64,000 nucleotides of DNA from contig FCOH02000023.1 of the NCBI GenBank assembly GCA_001544595.2, positions 1-64,000 on the forward strand, in the 5' to 3' direction. The first letter of the stretch is position 1. Each line of letters starts with the position of its first letter. The notes below the pieces were generated by a model, which searched no databases, was not told where the DNA came from, and was given only the letters and a program-made list of their open reading frames with translations. Positions 35,444-44,462 of this stretch are shown in pieces. Position numbers and translations under genes: made by a program. This DNA is from Caballeronia peredens. Its GTDB lineage: Bacteria; Pseudomonadota; Gammaproteobacteria; Burkholderiales; Burkholderiaceae.

Positions 35444-35470
35444 ACGAGGCGTTCGTCCGCCTCGTCCGCG

Positions 35471-37003
35471 TTACGTCATGCGGCTCTTCGCGAGCGGCGG
35501 ATTCGCCGCGAAGTAGCGCTTGATGCCCTTCATGATCGCGTTTGCCATCTTGTCGCGATAGGCGTCGTCGTTGAGGCGCGCTTCCTCGTCCGGGTTGCTG
35601 ATGAACGCGGTCTCCACCAGGATCGACGGAATGTCCGGCGCCTTCAGCACGGCAAAGCCCGCCTGTTCGACCGAGCCCTTGTGCAGCTTGTTGATGCCGC
35701 CGATCTCGTTGAGCACGAAGCTGCCGTAGCGCATCGAATCGCGGATCTGCGCGGTCGTCGACATGTCGAAGAGCGCGCGGTTCACGCTCGCGTCCTGCGA
35801 CTTCACGTTGATGCCGCCGACCTGATCCGACGCGTTCTCCTTGTTCGCCATCCAGCGCGCGGCCGCGCTCGACGCGCCGTGCTCCGACAGCGCGAACACC
35901 GACGAGCCGCGCGCGTCGGGCGTGGTGAACGCATCCGCGTGAATCGACACGAAAAGGTCCGCGCCGACGCGCTGCGCCTTCTGCACGCGCACGTTGAGCG
36001 GCACGAAGAAGTCGGCGTCGCGGGTCATCATCGCGCGCATGTTGGGCTGGGCGTCGATCTTCGCGCGCAGCTTCTTCGCGATATCGAGCGCGATGTGCTT
36101 CTCGTACGTGCCCTGGCCGCCGATCGCGCCCGGGTCCTCGCCGCCGTGGCCCGGATCGATCGCGACGGTGAGCAGGCGCGTCGTGCCGACGCCCTGCTTG
36201 GGCGCGGAGAACGTGTACTGATCGTCGTCGTCCTTTTGGGCGATGACGGGCGGCGCGGCCGGCACGCGCGGCTTCACGGCAGGCTTCGGCACGGGCGTGG
36301 CGGGCGCGGCAGGCGTGGACGGCGCCGCGTCGGCCGGCGCGTCGCTCTGCGCGTACTTCTGGAAGAAGTCGTCGGTCGAATCCGGCGCGACCGGTTTCTG
36401 CGGCGTTGCCGGTCCGGACAGCGTCGCGGGCGGCGGCGTGGACGGATTCGGATTCGCGCGATCGAACGCTTCCTGCTTGCGCTCGGACTGCGCGAGCAGT
36501 TCCATCAGCGGATCGGGCGCGACGGCCGGATACAGATCGAACACGAGCCGGTACTTGTAGCTGCCGATGGGCCCAAGCGTGAAAACCTGCGGCTTCACCG
36601 AGCCTTTCAGGTCGAACACCATGCGCACGACATGCGGCTGATACTGCCCGACGCGCACCGATTGAATCTGCGGATCGTTCGGTGTGATCTTCGAGACGAG
36701 ATCCTTCAGCGACTGATCGAGATCGATGCCGTTCAGATCGACGACGAGCCGGTCCGGCCCTTGCAGCGTCTGGTTGGTGTTCTGCAGCGGCTGATCCGAT
36801 TCGATCGTCACGCGGGTGTAGTCGCGCGCGGGCCACACGCGCACGCCGAGCACGCTGCTCGCATGAGCGAGCTTCGGCGCGACGAGCGCGAGCACGAGCG
36901 TCGATGCGCCCGCGCGCAGCACCTGGCGGCGGCGCCAGTTGTGCGGCGCGCCGGCGCCCGATTCGATCGAATGGAACGGCTTGATCAACATCTTTCGAGA
37001 CAT
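35471..37003 (-). CDS. amiC: N-acetylmuramoyl-L-alanine amidase AmiC
   Basis: 510-residue periplasmic zinc amidase that cleaves septal peptidoglycan during daughter-cell separation. A twin-arginine type leader (NWRRRQVLRAGASTLVLALV) suggests Tat export, as for AmiA/AmiC. An AMIN targeting domain follows (about residues 50-150, VLGVRVWPARDYTRVTIESD), then a long Pro/Ala-rich linker, and Amidase_3 from about residue 275 with the zinc/catalytic motifs VAIDPGHGGEDPGAIGG and ILVETAFISNPDEEARL. Its start overlaps tsaE by 19 bp, and the tsaE-amiC pair is conserved in proteobacteria. Confidence 0.95.
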   Translation of the reverse strand: MSRKMLIKPFHSIESGAGAPHNWRRRQVLRAGASTLVLALVAPKLAHASSVLGVRVWPARDYTRVTIESDQPLQNTNQTLQGPDRLVVDLNGIDLDQSLKDLVSKITPNDPQIQSVRVGQYQPHVVRMVFDLKGSVKPQVFTLGPIGSYKYRLVFDLYPAVAPDPLMELLAQSERKQEAFDRANPNPSTPPPATLSGPATPQKPVAPDSTDDFFQKYAQSDAPADAAPSTPAAPATPVPKPAVKPRVPAAPPVIAQKDDDDQYTFSAPKQGVGTTRLLTVAIDPGHGGEDPGAIGGQGTYEKHIALDIAKKLRAKIDAQPNMRAMMTRDADFFVPLNVRVQKAQRVGADLFVSIHADAFTTPDARGSSVFALSEHGASSAAARWMANKENASDQVGGINVKSQDASVNRALFDMSTTAQIRDSMRYGSFVLNEIGGINKLHKGSVEQAGFAVLKAPDIPSILVETAFISNPDEEARLNDDAYRDKMANAIMKGIKRYFAANPPLAKSRMT

Positions 37004-37563
37004 GACTTTCCTGTTTCGCTAAATGCCCGCGCGGTGAGCACGCGGCCTTCTTCTTCGTTCGGATGGCCGGGCGAACCCGGCTCATCCGGCAGCGACAGCC
37101 GGAACACGAGATCGGGCACGCCGAGCAGGCCGCCCGCCTGCTGCGGCCACTCGACGAGACACACCGCGCCCGCATCGAAATATTCGCGGAAGCCGGCATC
37201 GGCCCATTCGGCCGGATCGGCGAAGCGATAGAGATCGAAGTGATAGACGTCGAGCGGTCCGCTTGCGGTTTCGAGCGAATACGGCTCGACCAGCGTGTAA
37301 GTCGGGCTTTTCACGCGGCCCGCGTGGCCGAGCGCGCGCAAGGTCGCGCGCACGAGCGTGGTCTTGCCCGCGCCCAGGTCCCCGATCAACTGGACTTGCA
37401 AACCGGTGAATCGTTCAGGCGATGCGTGCATGCGCGCGGCATCGATGGCGCGCGCGAAGCGTTCGCCGAAAGCGAGCGTCGCTGCTTCGTCGCGCAGATC
37501 GAAGCGGCGTTCGAGAAGCGCGGATGAAAGATCGGGCGTCGTGCGTGCGGGGCTTTCGGGCAT
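36985..37563 (-). CDS. tsaE: tRNA threonylcarbamoyladenosine biosynthesis ATPase TsaE
   Basis: 192-residue ATPase of the TsaBDE complex that makes t6A37 on ANN-decoding tRNAs. Walker A is GDLGAGKTTL (residues 61-70); the family segments VKSPTYTLVEPY and VYHFDLYRFADPAEW are present. The N- and C-terminal tails are longer than in Escherichia coli. The start at 37563 gives the expected protein; it lies only 18 bp from the divergent queG start. With tcdA at 31.2 kb, two steps of the t6A/ct6A pathway are in this window. Confidence 0.93.
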   Translation of the reverse strand: MPESPARTTPDLSSALLERRFDLRDEAATLAFGERFARAIDAARMHASPERFTGLQVQLIGDLGAGKTTLVRATLRALGHAGRVKSPTYTLVEPYSLETASGPLDVYHFDLYRFADPAEWADAGFREYFDAGAVCLVEWPQQAGGLLGVPDLVFRLSLPDEPGSPGHPNEEEGRVLTARAFSETGKSCLERC

Positions 37564-37581
37564 TGCTCGTAAAATGTCGTG

Positions 37582-38826
37582 ATGAACCGATTGCCGGAAC
37601 ATTCCGTTGAAATCACGACCGCGTCCAGCGACGCCGCCGCTGAGTCCGTCTCAGTGTCTCGCGCCTTCACTCGCGAAGAGGAGGCTGCGCTGGCGGAACT
37701 CGCGCAACGCATCAAGGCGTGGGGGCGCGAGCTGGGATTCGGTGCGGTCGGTATCAGCGATATCGACCTGACGGATGCCGAGAAAGGCCTCGCTGATTGG
37801 CTCGAAGCAGGCTATCACGGCGAAATGGATTATATGGCCAAACATGGGATGAAACGCGCGCGGCCGGCCGAGCTTGTGGCCGGAACGCGACGCGTGATCA
37901 CCGCGCGCATGGCCTATCTGCCCGCGCAGACGCTCGAAAAAACGGGCGATGAAAGTGTCGCGACAGCCGATGGTCAGAAGAACGACTGGCGCGCGATCGA
38001 ATGGACGCGGCTCGCGCAGCCCGCGCAAGCGAACGTCTCGATCTACGCCCGCGGCCGCGACTATCACAAGGTCATGCGCCACCGGCTGCAGCAACTGGCG
38101 GAGCGCATCGAAGGCGCAATCGGGCCGTTCGGGTATCGCGTGTTCACGGATTCCGCGCCCGTGCTGGAAGTCGCGCTCGCGCAGAAAGCCGGCAACGGCT
38201 GGCGCGGCAAGCACACGCTGCTGCTCGATCGCGACGCGGGTTCGCTGTTCTTCCTGGGCGAGATTCTCGTCGATGTTCCGCTGCCCGCCGATCCGCATCC
38301 GGAGCAGGACGGCGCGCATTGCGGGCAGTGCACGCGCTGCATCGGCGCATGTCCGACGGGCGCGATCGTCGCGCCGTATCGCGTCGATGCGCGGCGCTGC
38401 ATCTCGTATCTGACGATCGAACTGCACGGCAGCATTCCCGAGGACATGCGTCCGCTGATCGGCAATCGCGTCTACGGTTGCGACGACTGCCAGCTCGTCT
38501 GTCCGTGGAACAAGTTCGCGCAGGCCGCGCCCGTCGCGGATTTCGACGTGCGGCACGGGCTCGATCGCGCGACGCTCGTCGAACTGTTCGCGTGGAGCGC
38601 GGCGGATTTCGACACGCGCATGCAGGGCAGTGCGATCCGGCGCATCGGTCACGAGCGCTGGCTGCGCAATCTCGCGGTGGCGATGGGCAACGCGTTGCGC
38701 GCGTCCGGGCTCGATACGGGCGAACGCGAGGCGATTGTCGAAGCGTTGACCGCGCGTGCCGACGATGCGTCCGCGCTGGTGCGCGAGCATGTGCGCTGGG
38801 CGCTCGCGCAAGGGAGCGAGACATGA
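37582..38826 (+). CDS. queG: Epoxyqueuosine reductase QueG
   Basis: 414-residue cobalamin and iron-sulfur enzyme converting epoxyqueuosine to queuosine in tRNA. Two [4Fe-4S] cluster motifs are visible: CGQCTRCIGACPTGAI and CDDCQLVCPWNKFA. The N-terminal part contains GFGAVGISDIDL and YHGEMDYMAKHGMKRARP. A short HEAT-like C-terminus follows. The ATG at 37582 is preferred over a GTG three bases upstream. The gene overlaps ogt by ATGA, and ogt overlaps xerD the same way, forming a three-gene operon. Confidence 0.95.
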   Translation: MNRLPEHSVEITTASSDAAAESVSVSRAFTREEEAALAELAQRIKAWGRELGFGAVGISDIDLTDAEKGLADWLEAGYHGEMDYMAKHGMKRARPAELVAGTRRVITARMAYLPAQTLEKTGDESVATADGQKNDWRAIEWTRLAQPAQANVSIYARGRDYHKVMRHRLQQLAERIEGAIGPFGYRVFTDSAPVLEVALAQKAGNGWRGKHTLLLDRDAGSLFFLGEILVDVPLPADPHPEQDGAHCGQCTRCIGACPTGAIVAPYRVDARRCISYLTIELHGSIPEDMRPLIGNRVYGCDDCQLVCPWNKFAQAAPVADFDVRHGLDRATLVELFAWSAADFDTRMQGSAIRRIGHERWLRNLAVAMGNALRASGLDTGEREAIVEALTARADDASALVREHVRWALAQGSET

Positions 38827-39299
38827 CACCATTCGATGCCGTCATCGACGCGCCGTTCGGCAAAGTCGGCATTCGCGCCGACGAGCGGTTCGTGCGCGAG
38901 ATCGTCTATTTGCCGGGCGACACACCGGCGATCGATCCGCAAAAGCCGCTCGCGGAAAAAGCCGCCGGACAGATCCGCCGCTATTTCGACGCGCCGTCGA
39001 TGCATTTCGACCTGCCGCTCGCGACCGGCGGCACGGTGTTCCAGCGGCGCGTCTGGGCGGGCATCAGCGGCATCGCGCCGGGAAACGTCTGGACCTACGG
39101 GCAGCTTGCGCGCGAGATCGGCAGCGTGCCGCGCGCAGTCGGCCAGGCGTGCGGCTCCAATCCGCTGCCGATCGTGATACCGTGCCACCGGGTAGTGGCG
39201 GCGGGCGGCATCGGCGGCTTCGCGCATCATCCCGGCGAAGGTTTTTATCGCAACGTGAAGCGCTGGCTGCTGGCGCATGAAGGTGTATCGATCGCATGA
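38823..39299 (+). CDS. ogt: Methylated-DNA-protein-cysteine methyltransferase
   Basis: 158-residue suicide repair protein transferring alkyl groups from O6-alkylguanine to its own cysteine. The active site is IVIPCHRVV with acceptor Cys121; the DNA-binding helix region TYGQLAREIGSVPRAVGQAC precedes it. It has no Ada-type N-terminal domain, so it is of the Ogt class. Both ends overlap neighbours by ATGA (queG upstream, xerD downstream). Confidence 0.93.
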   Translation: MTPFDAVIDAPFGKVGIRADERFVREIVYLPGDTPAIDPQKPLAEKAAGQIRRYFDAPSMHFDLPLATGGTVFQRRVWAGISGIAPGNVWTYGQLAREIGSVPRAVGQACGSNPLPIVIPCHRVVAAGGIGGFAHHPGEGFYRNVKRWLLAHEGVSIA

Positions 39300-40225
39300 C
39301 GAGCGCAACGACCGACGAAATACAAACGCCAGGGCTGGCCGCGAGCCACGATTCGATCGATCTCTTTTGCGATGCGCTATGGCTCGAACACGGGCTCGCC
39401 AAAAACTCGCTCGAAGCGTACCGGCGCGATCTGAAGCTCTTCGCAGAATGGCTCGGCAAGACGCGCGGCGCGTCGCTCGACGTCGCGGCCGAAGCGGACA
39501 TGAACGGCTACATGGCGGCGCGTCGCGGCGACAAGGCGACCTCCGCGAACCGGCGTTTGTCCGTGTTTCGCCGCTACTATGCGTGGGCGCTGCGCGAACA
39601 TCGGACGGCCGCCGACCCCACGCTCAAGTTGCGTTCGGCGAAGCAGCCGCCGCGCTTTCCGTCGACGCTCAACGAGGCGCAGGTCGAAGCGCTGCTTCAC
39701 GCGCCCGATATCGAAACGCCGCTCGGCCTGCGCGACCGCACCATGCTCGAACTGATGTACGCGAGCGGCCTGCGCGTGACCGAGCTCGTCACGCTGAAGA
39801 CCGTGGAGCTTGGCCTGAACGAAGGCGTCGTACGCGTAATGGGCAAGGGCTCGAAAGAGCGTCTGATTCCGTTCGGCGAGACGGCGCACGACTGGCTCGA
39901 ACGCTATCTGCGTGAATCGCGCCAGGTGTTGCTCGGCGCGCGCGCCGCCGATGCGCTGTTCGTCACGACGCGCGGCGAGGGCATGACGCGCCAGCAGTTC
40001 TGGAACATCATCAAGCGCCATGCGCTGAACGGCGGCGTGCACGCGCCGCTTTCGCCGCACACGCTGCGTCACGCGTTCGCGACGCATCTGCTCAACCACG
40101 GCGCAGACTTGCGCGTCGTGCAGTTGCTGCTCGGGCATTCGGACATCTCGACGACGCAGATCTACACGCACGTCGCGCGCGAGCGCCTGCACAAGCTGCA
40201 TCGGGAGCATCATCCGCGCGGCTAG
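39296..40225 (+). CDS. xerD: Tyrosine recombinase XerD
   Basis: 309-residue site-specific recombinase that, with XerC, resolves chromosome dimers at dif under FtsK control. The full catalytic set is present: Arg160 (SGLRVTEL), Lys184, His255 and Arg258 (HTLRHAFATH), His281 (LGHSDISTTQIYTH) and nucleophile Tyr290. The N-terminal SAM-like DNA-binding domain covers about residues 18-105. Gene context (queG-ogt-xerD) and sequence fit the housekeeping XerD, not a mobile-element integrase. Its stop overlaps that of the convergent acyl-CoA dehydrogenase gene. Confidence 0.95.
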   Translation: MTSATTDEIQTPGLAASHDSIDLFCDALWLEHGLAKNSLEAYRRDLKLFAEWLGKTRGASLDVAAEADMNGYMAARRGDKATSANRRLSVFRRYYAWALREHRTAADPTLKLRSAKQPPRFPSTLNEAQVEALLHAPDIETPLGLRDRTMLELMYASGLRVTELVTLKTVELGLNEGVVRVMGKGSKERLIPFGETAHDWLERYLRESRQVLLGARAADALFVTTRGEGMTRQQFWNIIKRHALNGGVHAPLSPHTLRHAFATHLLNHGADLRVVQLLLGHSDISTTQIYTHVARERLHKLHREHHPRG

Positions 40226-41373
40226 ATTTCCGCGCCGCGCATCAGGCCGCGCGCGATGATCACCTGCTGGATCTGCGACGTGCCTTCATACAGCCTGAAC
40301 AGCCGCACGTCGCGATAAAAGCGCTCGATGCCGTATTCCGCGATATAACCCGCGCCTCCATGCACCTGCACCGCGCGATCCGCAACGCGCCCGCACATCT
40401 CGGTGGCGAAATACTTGGCGCACGACGCTTCCACCGAGACATCGCGCCCTTCGTCGCGGCGCCGCGCGACATCGAGCACCATGCATTCGGCGGCGTAGAG
40501 TTCGGCCTTGCTGTCGGCGAGCATGCCCTGCACGAGCTGGAATTCGGCGATCGGCTGGCCGAACTGGCGGCGTTGCATCGCGTAGGCGAGCGCGTCGCGC
40601 AGCATGCGTCTGGCCGCGCCGACGGCGATCGCCGCGATATGAATGCGGCCCTTGTCGAGCGTTTTCATCGCCGTCTTGAAGCCGATGCCTTCCGCACCGC
40701 CGATCAACTGGCTCGCCGGCACGCGGCAGTCTTCGAAGATCACGTCGGCCGTGTGGGCGCCGCGCTGGCCCATCTTGCGGTCCGGCTTGCCGATGGAAAG
40801 GCCCGGCGTACCGCGCTCGACGATGAACGCCGAGATGCCGCTCGCGCCCGGTGCGTCGCTCGTGCGGGCCATGACCGTGTAGACGCCCGCTTCGGGCGCG
40901 TTGGTGATGAAGCGCTTGGTGCCGTTGAGCACATAGAACTCGCCGTCCTTTTTCGCGCGGGTCTTGAGCGACGCCGCGTCCGAGCCCGCATCCGGCTCCG
41001 TCAGACAAAACGAGCCGATCAGATCGCCCGCCGCGAGCTTCGGCAGATAGTGCGATTTTTGCGTCTCGGTACCGTCGAGCACGATGCCGATCGACCCGAT
41101 GCCGTTGTTCGTGCCGATCATCGAGCGAAACGCCGGCGAGGTCTGTCCGAGCTCGAACGCGATGCGCACTTCCTCTTCCATCGTGAGACCGAGGCCGCCG
41201 TAGGCCTCCGGAATCGTGAGGCCGAACAGGCCGATTTCGCGCATGGCGTCGATGAGGTCGGCGGGAATGACGTCGGTTTCGTCGACTTCGGCCTCGCGCG
41301 GGACGAGCTGCTCGCGCACGAACCGGCGGATGGTGTCTTCGAGCAGGGTCTGGATTTCGGCGTCGCGGATCAT
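40222..41373 (-). CDS. Acyl-CoA dehydrogenase
   Basis: 383-residue FAD flavoenzyme for alpha,beta-dehydrogenation of an acyl-CoA. Domain signatures are FCLTEPDAGSDAASLKTRAK, GKPDRKMGQRGAHTADVIFE and VQVHGGAGYIAEYGIERFYR. The likely catalytic base is Glu363 in RLYEGTSQIQ, the position used by short/medium-chain dehydrogenases. Substrate chain cannot be fixed; branched-chain or short-chain acyl-CoA are possible. The start at 41373 has GGAG nine bases upstream; the open frame continues upstream without meaning. No beta-oxidation partner gene is adjacent. Confidence 0.92.
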   Translation of the reverse strand: MIRDAEIQTLLEDTIRRFVREQLVPREAEVDETDVIPADLIDAMREIGLFGLTIPEAYGGLGLTMEEEVRIAFELGQTSPAFRSMIGTNNGIGSIGIVLDGTETQKSHYLPKLAAGDLIGSFCLTEPDAGSDAASLKTRAKKDGEFYVLNGTKRFITNAPEAGVYTVMARTSDAPGASGISAFIVERGTPGLSIGKPDRKMGQRGAHTADVIFEDCRVPASQLIGGAEGIGFKTAMKTLDKGRIHIAAIAVGAARRMLRDALAYAMQRRQFGQPIAEFQLVQGMLADSKAELYAAECMVLDVARRRDEGRDVSVEASCAKYFATEMCGRVADRAVQVHGGAGYIAEYGIERFYRDVRLFRLYEGTSQIQQVIIARGLMRGAEI

Positions 41374-41484
41374 CGGGAATCTCCTTTTCACATTTCGCGA
41401 ACGATCGTGCCACGACAGCGCGGCTTTTGACACTAGGCCGTTCGGCCGATGGTGAGCCGCAAAGCGCGCCGCTACAATGCGTCC

Positions 41485-41976
41485 ATGTCGAAAAGCAAAC
41501 ACGTCTCCGAAACGCCCGCGACGCAATTCCTGCGCCGCCACAAGGTCGAGTTCGGCGAGCATCCCTACGATTATGTCGAGCACGGCGGCACGGAAGAATC
41601 CGCGCGGCAACTCGGCGTGGACGAACATCGCGTCATCAAGACGCTCGTCATGGAGGACGAGCACGCCCGGCCGCTCATCGTCCTCATGCACGGCGACCGC
41701 ACCGTGTCCACCAAGAATCTCGCGAGACAGACGGGCGCCAAGCGCATCGAGCCGTGCAAGCCGGAAGTCGCGAACCGGCACTCGGGCTTTCTGGTGGGCG
41801 GAACGTCGCCGTTCGGCACGAGGAAGGCGATGCCGGTGTACGTCGAGTCGAGCATCCTCGATCTCGACATCATTTACCTGAACGGCGGGCGGCGCGGCTA
41901 TCTTGTCAGCATCGATCCGAACGTGCTGAGCAGCCTGCTGAACGCGAAACCCGTCCAGTGCGCGAGCGTCGATTAG
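41485..41976 (+). CDS. ybaK: Cys-tRNA(Pro)/Cys-tRNA(Cys) deacylase YbaK
   Basis: 163-residue trans-editing enzyme that hydrolyses cysteine mischarged on tRNA-Pro. Family motifs are EFGEHPYDYVEHGGTEESAR, RVIKTLVMEDEHARPLIVLM, the active-site region with STKNLARQTGAKRIEPC, and HSGFLVGGTSPFGTRKAMPV. The start at 41485 gives the usual N-terminus MSKSKHVSETPA. A TACAAT at 41473-41478 lies just upstream but has no matching -35. plsY follows 36 bp later on the same strand. Confidence 0.94.
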   Translation: MSKSKHVSETPATQFLRRHKVEFGEHPYDYVEHGGTEESARQLGVDEHRVIKTLVMEDEHARPLIVLMHGDRTVSTKNLARQTGAKRIEPCKPEVANRHSGFLVGGTSPFGTRKAMPVYVESSILDLDIIYLNGGRRGYLVSIDPNVLSSLLNAKPVQCASVD

Positions 41977-42012
41977 AATGCACACCGCTCTCGCTACCAC
42001 CCAAATGACACC

Positions 42013-42639
42013 ATGATTTTTCTGCTCGTCGCCGTCGTGTCCTATCTGATCGGCTCGATATCGTTCGCCGTCGTGGTGAGCCACGCGATGGGACTCGCCG
42101 ATCCGCGCTCCTACGGCTCGGGCAATCCCGGCGCGACCAACGTGCTGCGCACAGGCAACAAGAAAGCCGCGATTCTCACGCTCATCGGCGACGCGTTCAA
42201 AGGCTGGTTACCGGTCTGGGTCGTGGTGCATTTCGGCGCGAACTTCGGCTGGGATCAGGCGGGAATCGTCACCGCGACGGCGCTTGCGGCCATCTGCGTG
42301 TTTCTCGGGCATCTGTACCCGGTCTTCTTCCGGTTTCAGGGCGGCAAAGGCGTGGCGACCGCGGCGGGCGTGCTGCTCGCGATCCATCCGGTTTTAGGTC
42401 TCGCGACGCTGCTGACGTGGCTCATCATCGCGTTCTTTTTCCGCTATTCGTCGCTGGCGGCGCTGGTCGCGGCGGTGTTCGCGCCGTTCTATCAGGTGTT
42501 TCTGTTCGGGCCGAGCCGCATCTCGCTCGCGGTGCTGGCCATGAGCCTGCTCCTCATTTGGCGGCATCGCGCCAATATTTCGAAGCTTCTGGCGGGCAAG
42601 GAAAGCCGTATCGGCAGCAAGAAGAAAGTGGCCGAGTGA
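42013..42639 (+). CDS. plsY: Acyl-phosphate glycerol-3-phosphate acyltransferase PlsY
   Basis: 208-residue integral membrane enzyme making lysophosphatidic acid from acyl-phosphate and glycerol-3-phosphate, the first phospholipid step. There are five hydrophobic helices. The three PlsY motifs are seen as SYGSGNPGATNVLRTGNKKA, FRFQGGKGVATAAGVLLAIH and the C-terminal LIWRHRANISKLLAGKESRI. Full length with an extended basic tail. It ends 5 bp before a perfect bidirectional terminator. Confidence 0.96.
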   Translation: MIFLLVAVVSYLIGSISFAVVVSHAMGLADPRSYGSGNPGATNVLRTGNKKAAILTLIGDAFKGWLPVWVVVHFGANFGWDQAGIVTATALAAICVFLGHLYPVFFRFQGGKGVATAAGVLLAIHPVLGLATLLTWLIIAFFFRYSSLAALVAAVFAPFYQVFLFGPSRISLAVLAMSLLLIWRHRANISKLLAGKESRIGSKKKVAE

Positions 42640-42644
42640 GAAGC

Positions 42645-42682
42645 AAAAAAGCCGTTCCGAACTAGTTCGGAACGGCTTTTTT
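42645..42682. terminator. Perfect bidirectional terminator between plsY and yajQ
   Basis: A 38-bp perfect palindrome centred on CTAG (42662-42665): six A, GCCGTTCCGAA, CTAG, the reverse complement, and six T. It serves plsY on the plus strand and yajQ on the minus strand equally well. Confidence 0.95.
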
Positions 42683-42704
42683 CACATCGAGCTAACCAGA
42701 CCGG

Positions 42705-43190
42705 TCAGTCGCGGAAGTTGTTGAAGTCGAGCGGCGTGTCCGTGACTTCCTTCTTGAGCAGCGCGATCGCGCTTTGCAGGTCGTCGCGTTTCGTGCCTTG
42801 CACGCGCACGGCATCGCCTTGAATGCTTGCCTGCACCTTGATCTTGCTGTCCTTCACGACCTTGACGATTTTCTTCGCCAGATCGCCCGACACGCCTTTC
42901 TTCACCGTGACGACCTGCTTCAGCTTGTCGCCGCCGATTTTTTCCTGCTTGCCGTAGTCGAGAAACCGCACGTCGACGCCGCGCTTGGCCATCTTGTTCA
43001 GCAGAACGTCCTTCACCTGGCTGAGCTTGAAATCGTCGTCGGCGTAGAGCGTGAGTTCGCGCTCCTTTTGCTCGACGCGTGAATCCGAACCTTTGAAGTC
43101 GAAGCGCGTCGAGATTTCCTTGTTCGATTGCTCGATCGCGTTCTTCACTTCGATCATGTTTGCTTCGCTGACAACGTCAAACGATGGCAT
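42705..43190 (-). CDS. yajQ: YajQ-family nucleotide-binding protein
   Basis: 161-residue protein with two ferredoxin-like domains. It starts MPSFDVVSEANMIEVKNAIE and contains EISTRFDFKGSDSRVEQKER, both hallmarks of YajQ. Members bind tRNA or nucleotides, and in Xanthomonas a homologue is a cyclic di-GMP effector; the role here is unknown. It stands alone and faces plsY across the perfect terminator. Confidence 0.95.
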   Translation of the reverse strand: MPSFDVVSEANMIEVKNAIEQSNKEISTRFDFKGSDSRVEQKERELTLYADDDFKLSQVKDVLLNKMAKRGVDVRFLDYGKQEKIGGDKLKQVVTVKKGVSGDLAKKIVKVVKDSKIKVQASIQGDAVRVQGTKRDDLQSAIALLKKEVTDTPLDFNNFRD

Positions 43191-43355
43191 CTGAATTCTC
43201 CTTCGTTGAGGCGAGCGCGCCGGGCGGCTCGCGCAATTTCATGTGTATATAATTCGATCTCCCGTCATTCTACCGACGCGCCCGCCGTTTCCCCAAGGCC
43301 GCGCCGTTTCTCGAGCCTCGCCACGCGCTTATTCGCGTTACTTTCGCGGTTACTC

Positions 43356-44387
43356 ATGTCCCACGCATTCCTCGCGCCCGAACTCCTCGCCGATTACTCG
43401 CTGCGACCGCACAACACGTTCGGCTTCGAGGTGCGCGCGCGTCACGCAATGAAAATCGACAGCGTCGAGGCAGCCGCCGCGCTGTACGCTGACAAACGCA
43501 TCGCGAACATGGCGCACCTGGTGCTCGGCGGCGGAAGCAACGTCGTGCTTACGCGCGATTTCGACGGCGTCGCGCTGATCGTCGGCATCGCGGGAAAGCG
43601 CGTGATCGGCGAGGACGACAACGCGTGGCTCGTCGAAGCCGGCGCCGGCGAAAACTGGCACGACTTCGTCGCGTGGACGCTCGCGCACGGCATGCCGGGG
43701 CTGGAAAACCTAGCGTTGATCCCGGGCACGGTCGGCGCGGCGCCGATTCAGAACATCGGCGCGTACGGGCTCGAAATGGGCGAGCGCTTCGAGCGGCTGA
43801 GCGCGGTGGAGCTTGCCACGGGCGCGCGCGTCGAATTCGATCACGACGCCTGCGCGTTCGGTTATCGCGACAGCTTTTTCAAGCGGGCAGGGCGCGGGCG
43901 CTTCATGATCACGTCGGTGGTGTTCCGGCTGCCGAAGGCATGGACGCCGCGTGCCGATTACGCCGACGTCGCTCGCGCGCTCGAAAACGCCACGCAATGC
44001 GACGCCCGGGCCATTTTCGACGCCGTCGTCGCCGTGCGGCGCGCGAAGCTGCCCGACTGGACCGTGCTCGGCAACGCGGGCAGCTTTTTCAAGAATCCGG
44101 TGGTGAGCGCGCAGGCTTTCGATGCGCTGCGCGCACAGGAACCCGGCGTCGTGTCGTATCGCCAGCCGGACGGGCAAGTCAAGCTCGCGGCCGGCTGGCT
44201 GATCGACCGCTGCGGCTGGAAAGGGCGCGGCATCGGCGGCGCGGCGGTGCACGACCGGCAGGCGCTCGTGCTCGTCAATCGCGGCGGCGCGACGGGCGCG
44301 CAAGTGATCGAACTCGCCGAAGCGATCAAGCGCGACGTGCTCGCTCGTTTCGACGTCGAACTGGAAGTGGAGCCGGTCACGCTCTGA
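43356..44387 (+). CDS. murB: UDP-N-acetylenolpyruvoylglucosamine reductase
   Basis: 343-residue FAD enzyme giving UDP-MurNAc in the second committed step of peptidoglycan synthesis. FAD-binding motifs are LVLGGGSNVVLTRDF and LENLALIPGTVGAAPIQNIG. The active-site region has GNAGSFFKNPVVS (catalytic serine) and the C-terminal substrate loop RGIGGAAVHDRQALVLVNRG. The start at 43356 (MSHAFLAPELLADYSL) is chosen over an upstream frame that runs opposite yajQ. It has its own terminator. Confidence 0.96.
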   Translation: MSHAFLAPELLADYSLRPHNTFGFEVRARHAMKIDSVEAAAALYADKRIANMAHLVLGGGSNVVLTRDFDGVALIVGIAGKRVIGEDDNAWLVEAGAGENWHDFVAWTLAHGMPGLENLALIPGTVGAAPIQNIGAYGLEMGERFERLSAVELATGARVEFDHDACAFGYRDSFFKRAGRGRFMITSVVFRLPKAWTPRADYADVARALENATQCDARAIFDAVVAVRRAKLPDWTVLGNAGSFFKNPVVSAQAFDALRAQEPGVVSYRQPDGQVKLAAGWLIDRCGWKGRGIGGAAVHDRQALVLVNRGGATGAQVIELAEAIKRDVLARFDVELEVEPVTL

Positions 44388-44408
44388 TTCAGCCGCAAAA
44401 CCGGACGC

Positions 44409-44445
44409 AAAAAAACCCGCCGAACCAGAGTCCGGCGGGTTTTTC
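44409..44445. terminator. Bidirectional terminator between murB and argG
   Basis: Stem AAACCCGCCG (44413-44422) with CGGCGGGTTT (44433-44442), loop of ten. T-run TTTTT on the plus side (44440-44444) and the complement of AAAAA (44411-44415) on the minus side. It lies 22-25 bp beyond the murB stop and 18 bp beyond the argG stop. Confidence 0.93.
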
Positions 44446-44462
44446 GTTTCTGACGCGGGCGA

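Noticed and set aside
39296..40225. Mobile-element integrase
   Set aside because: The tyrosine recombinase matches housekeeping XerD in sequence and context; no attachment repeats or cargo genes.
40222..42084. Extended 620-codon frame including ybaK antisense
   Set aside because: The acyl-CoA dehydrogenase begins at 41373 with a ribosome-binding site; the upstream part is opposite ybaK and has no sense.
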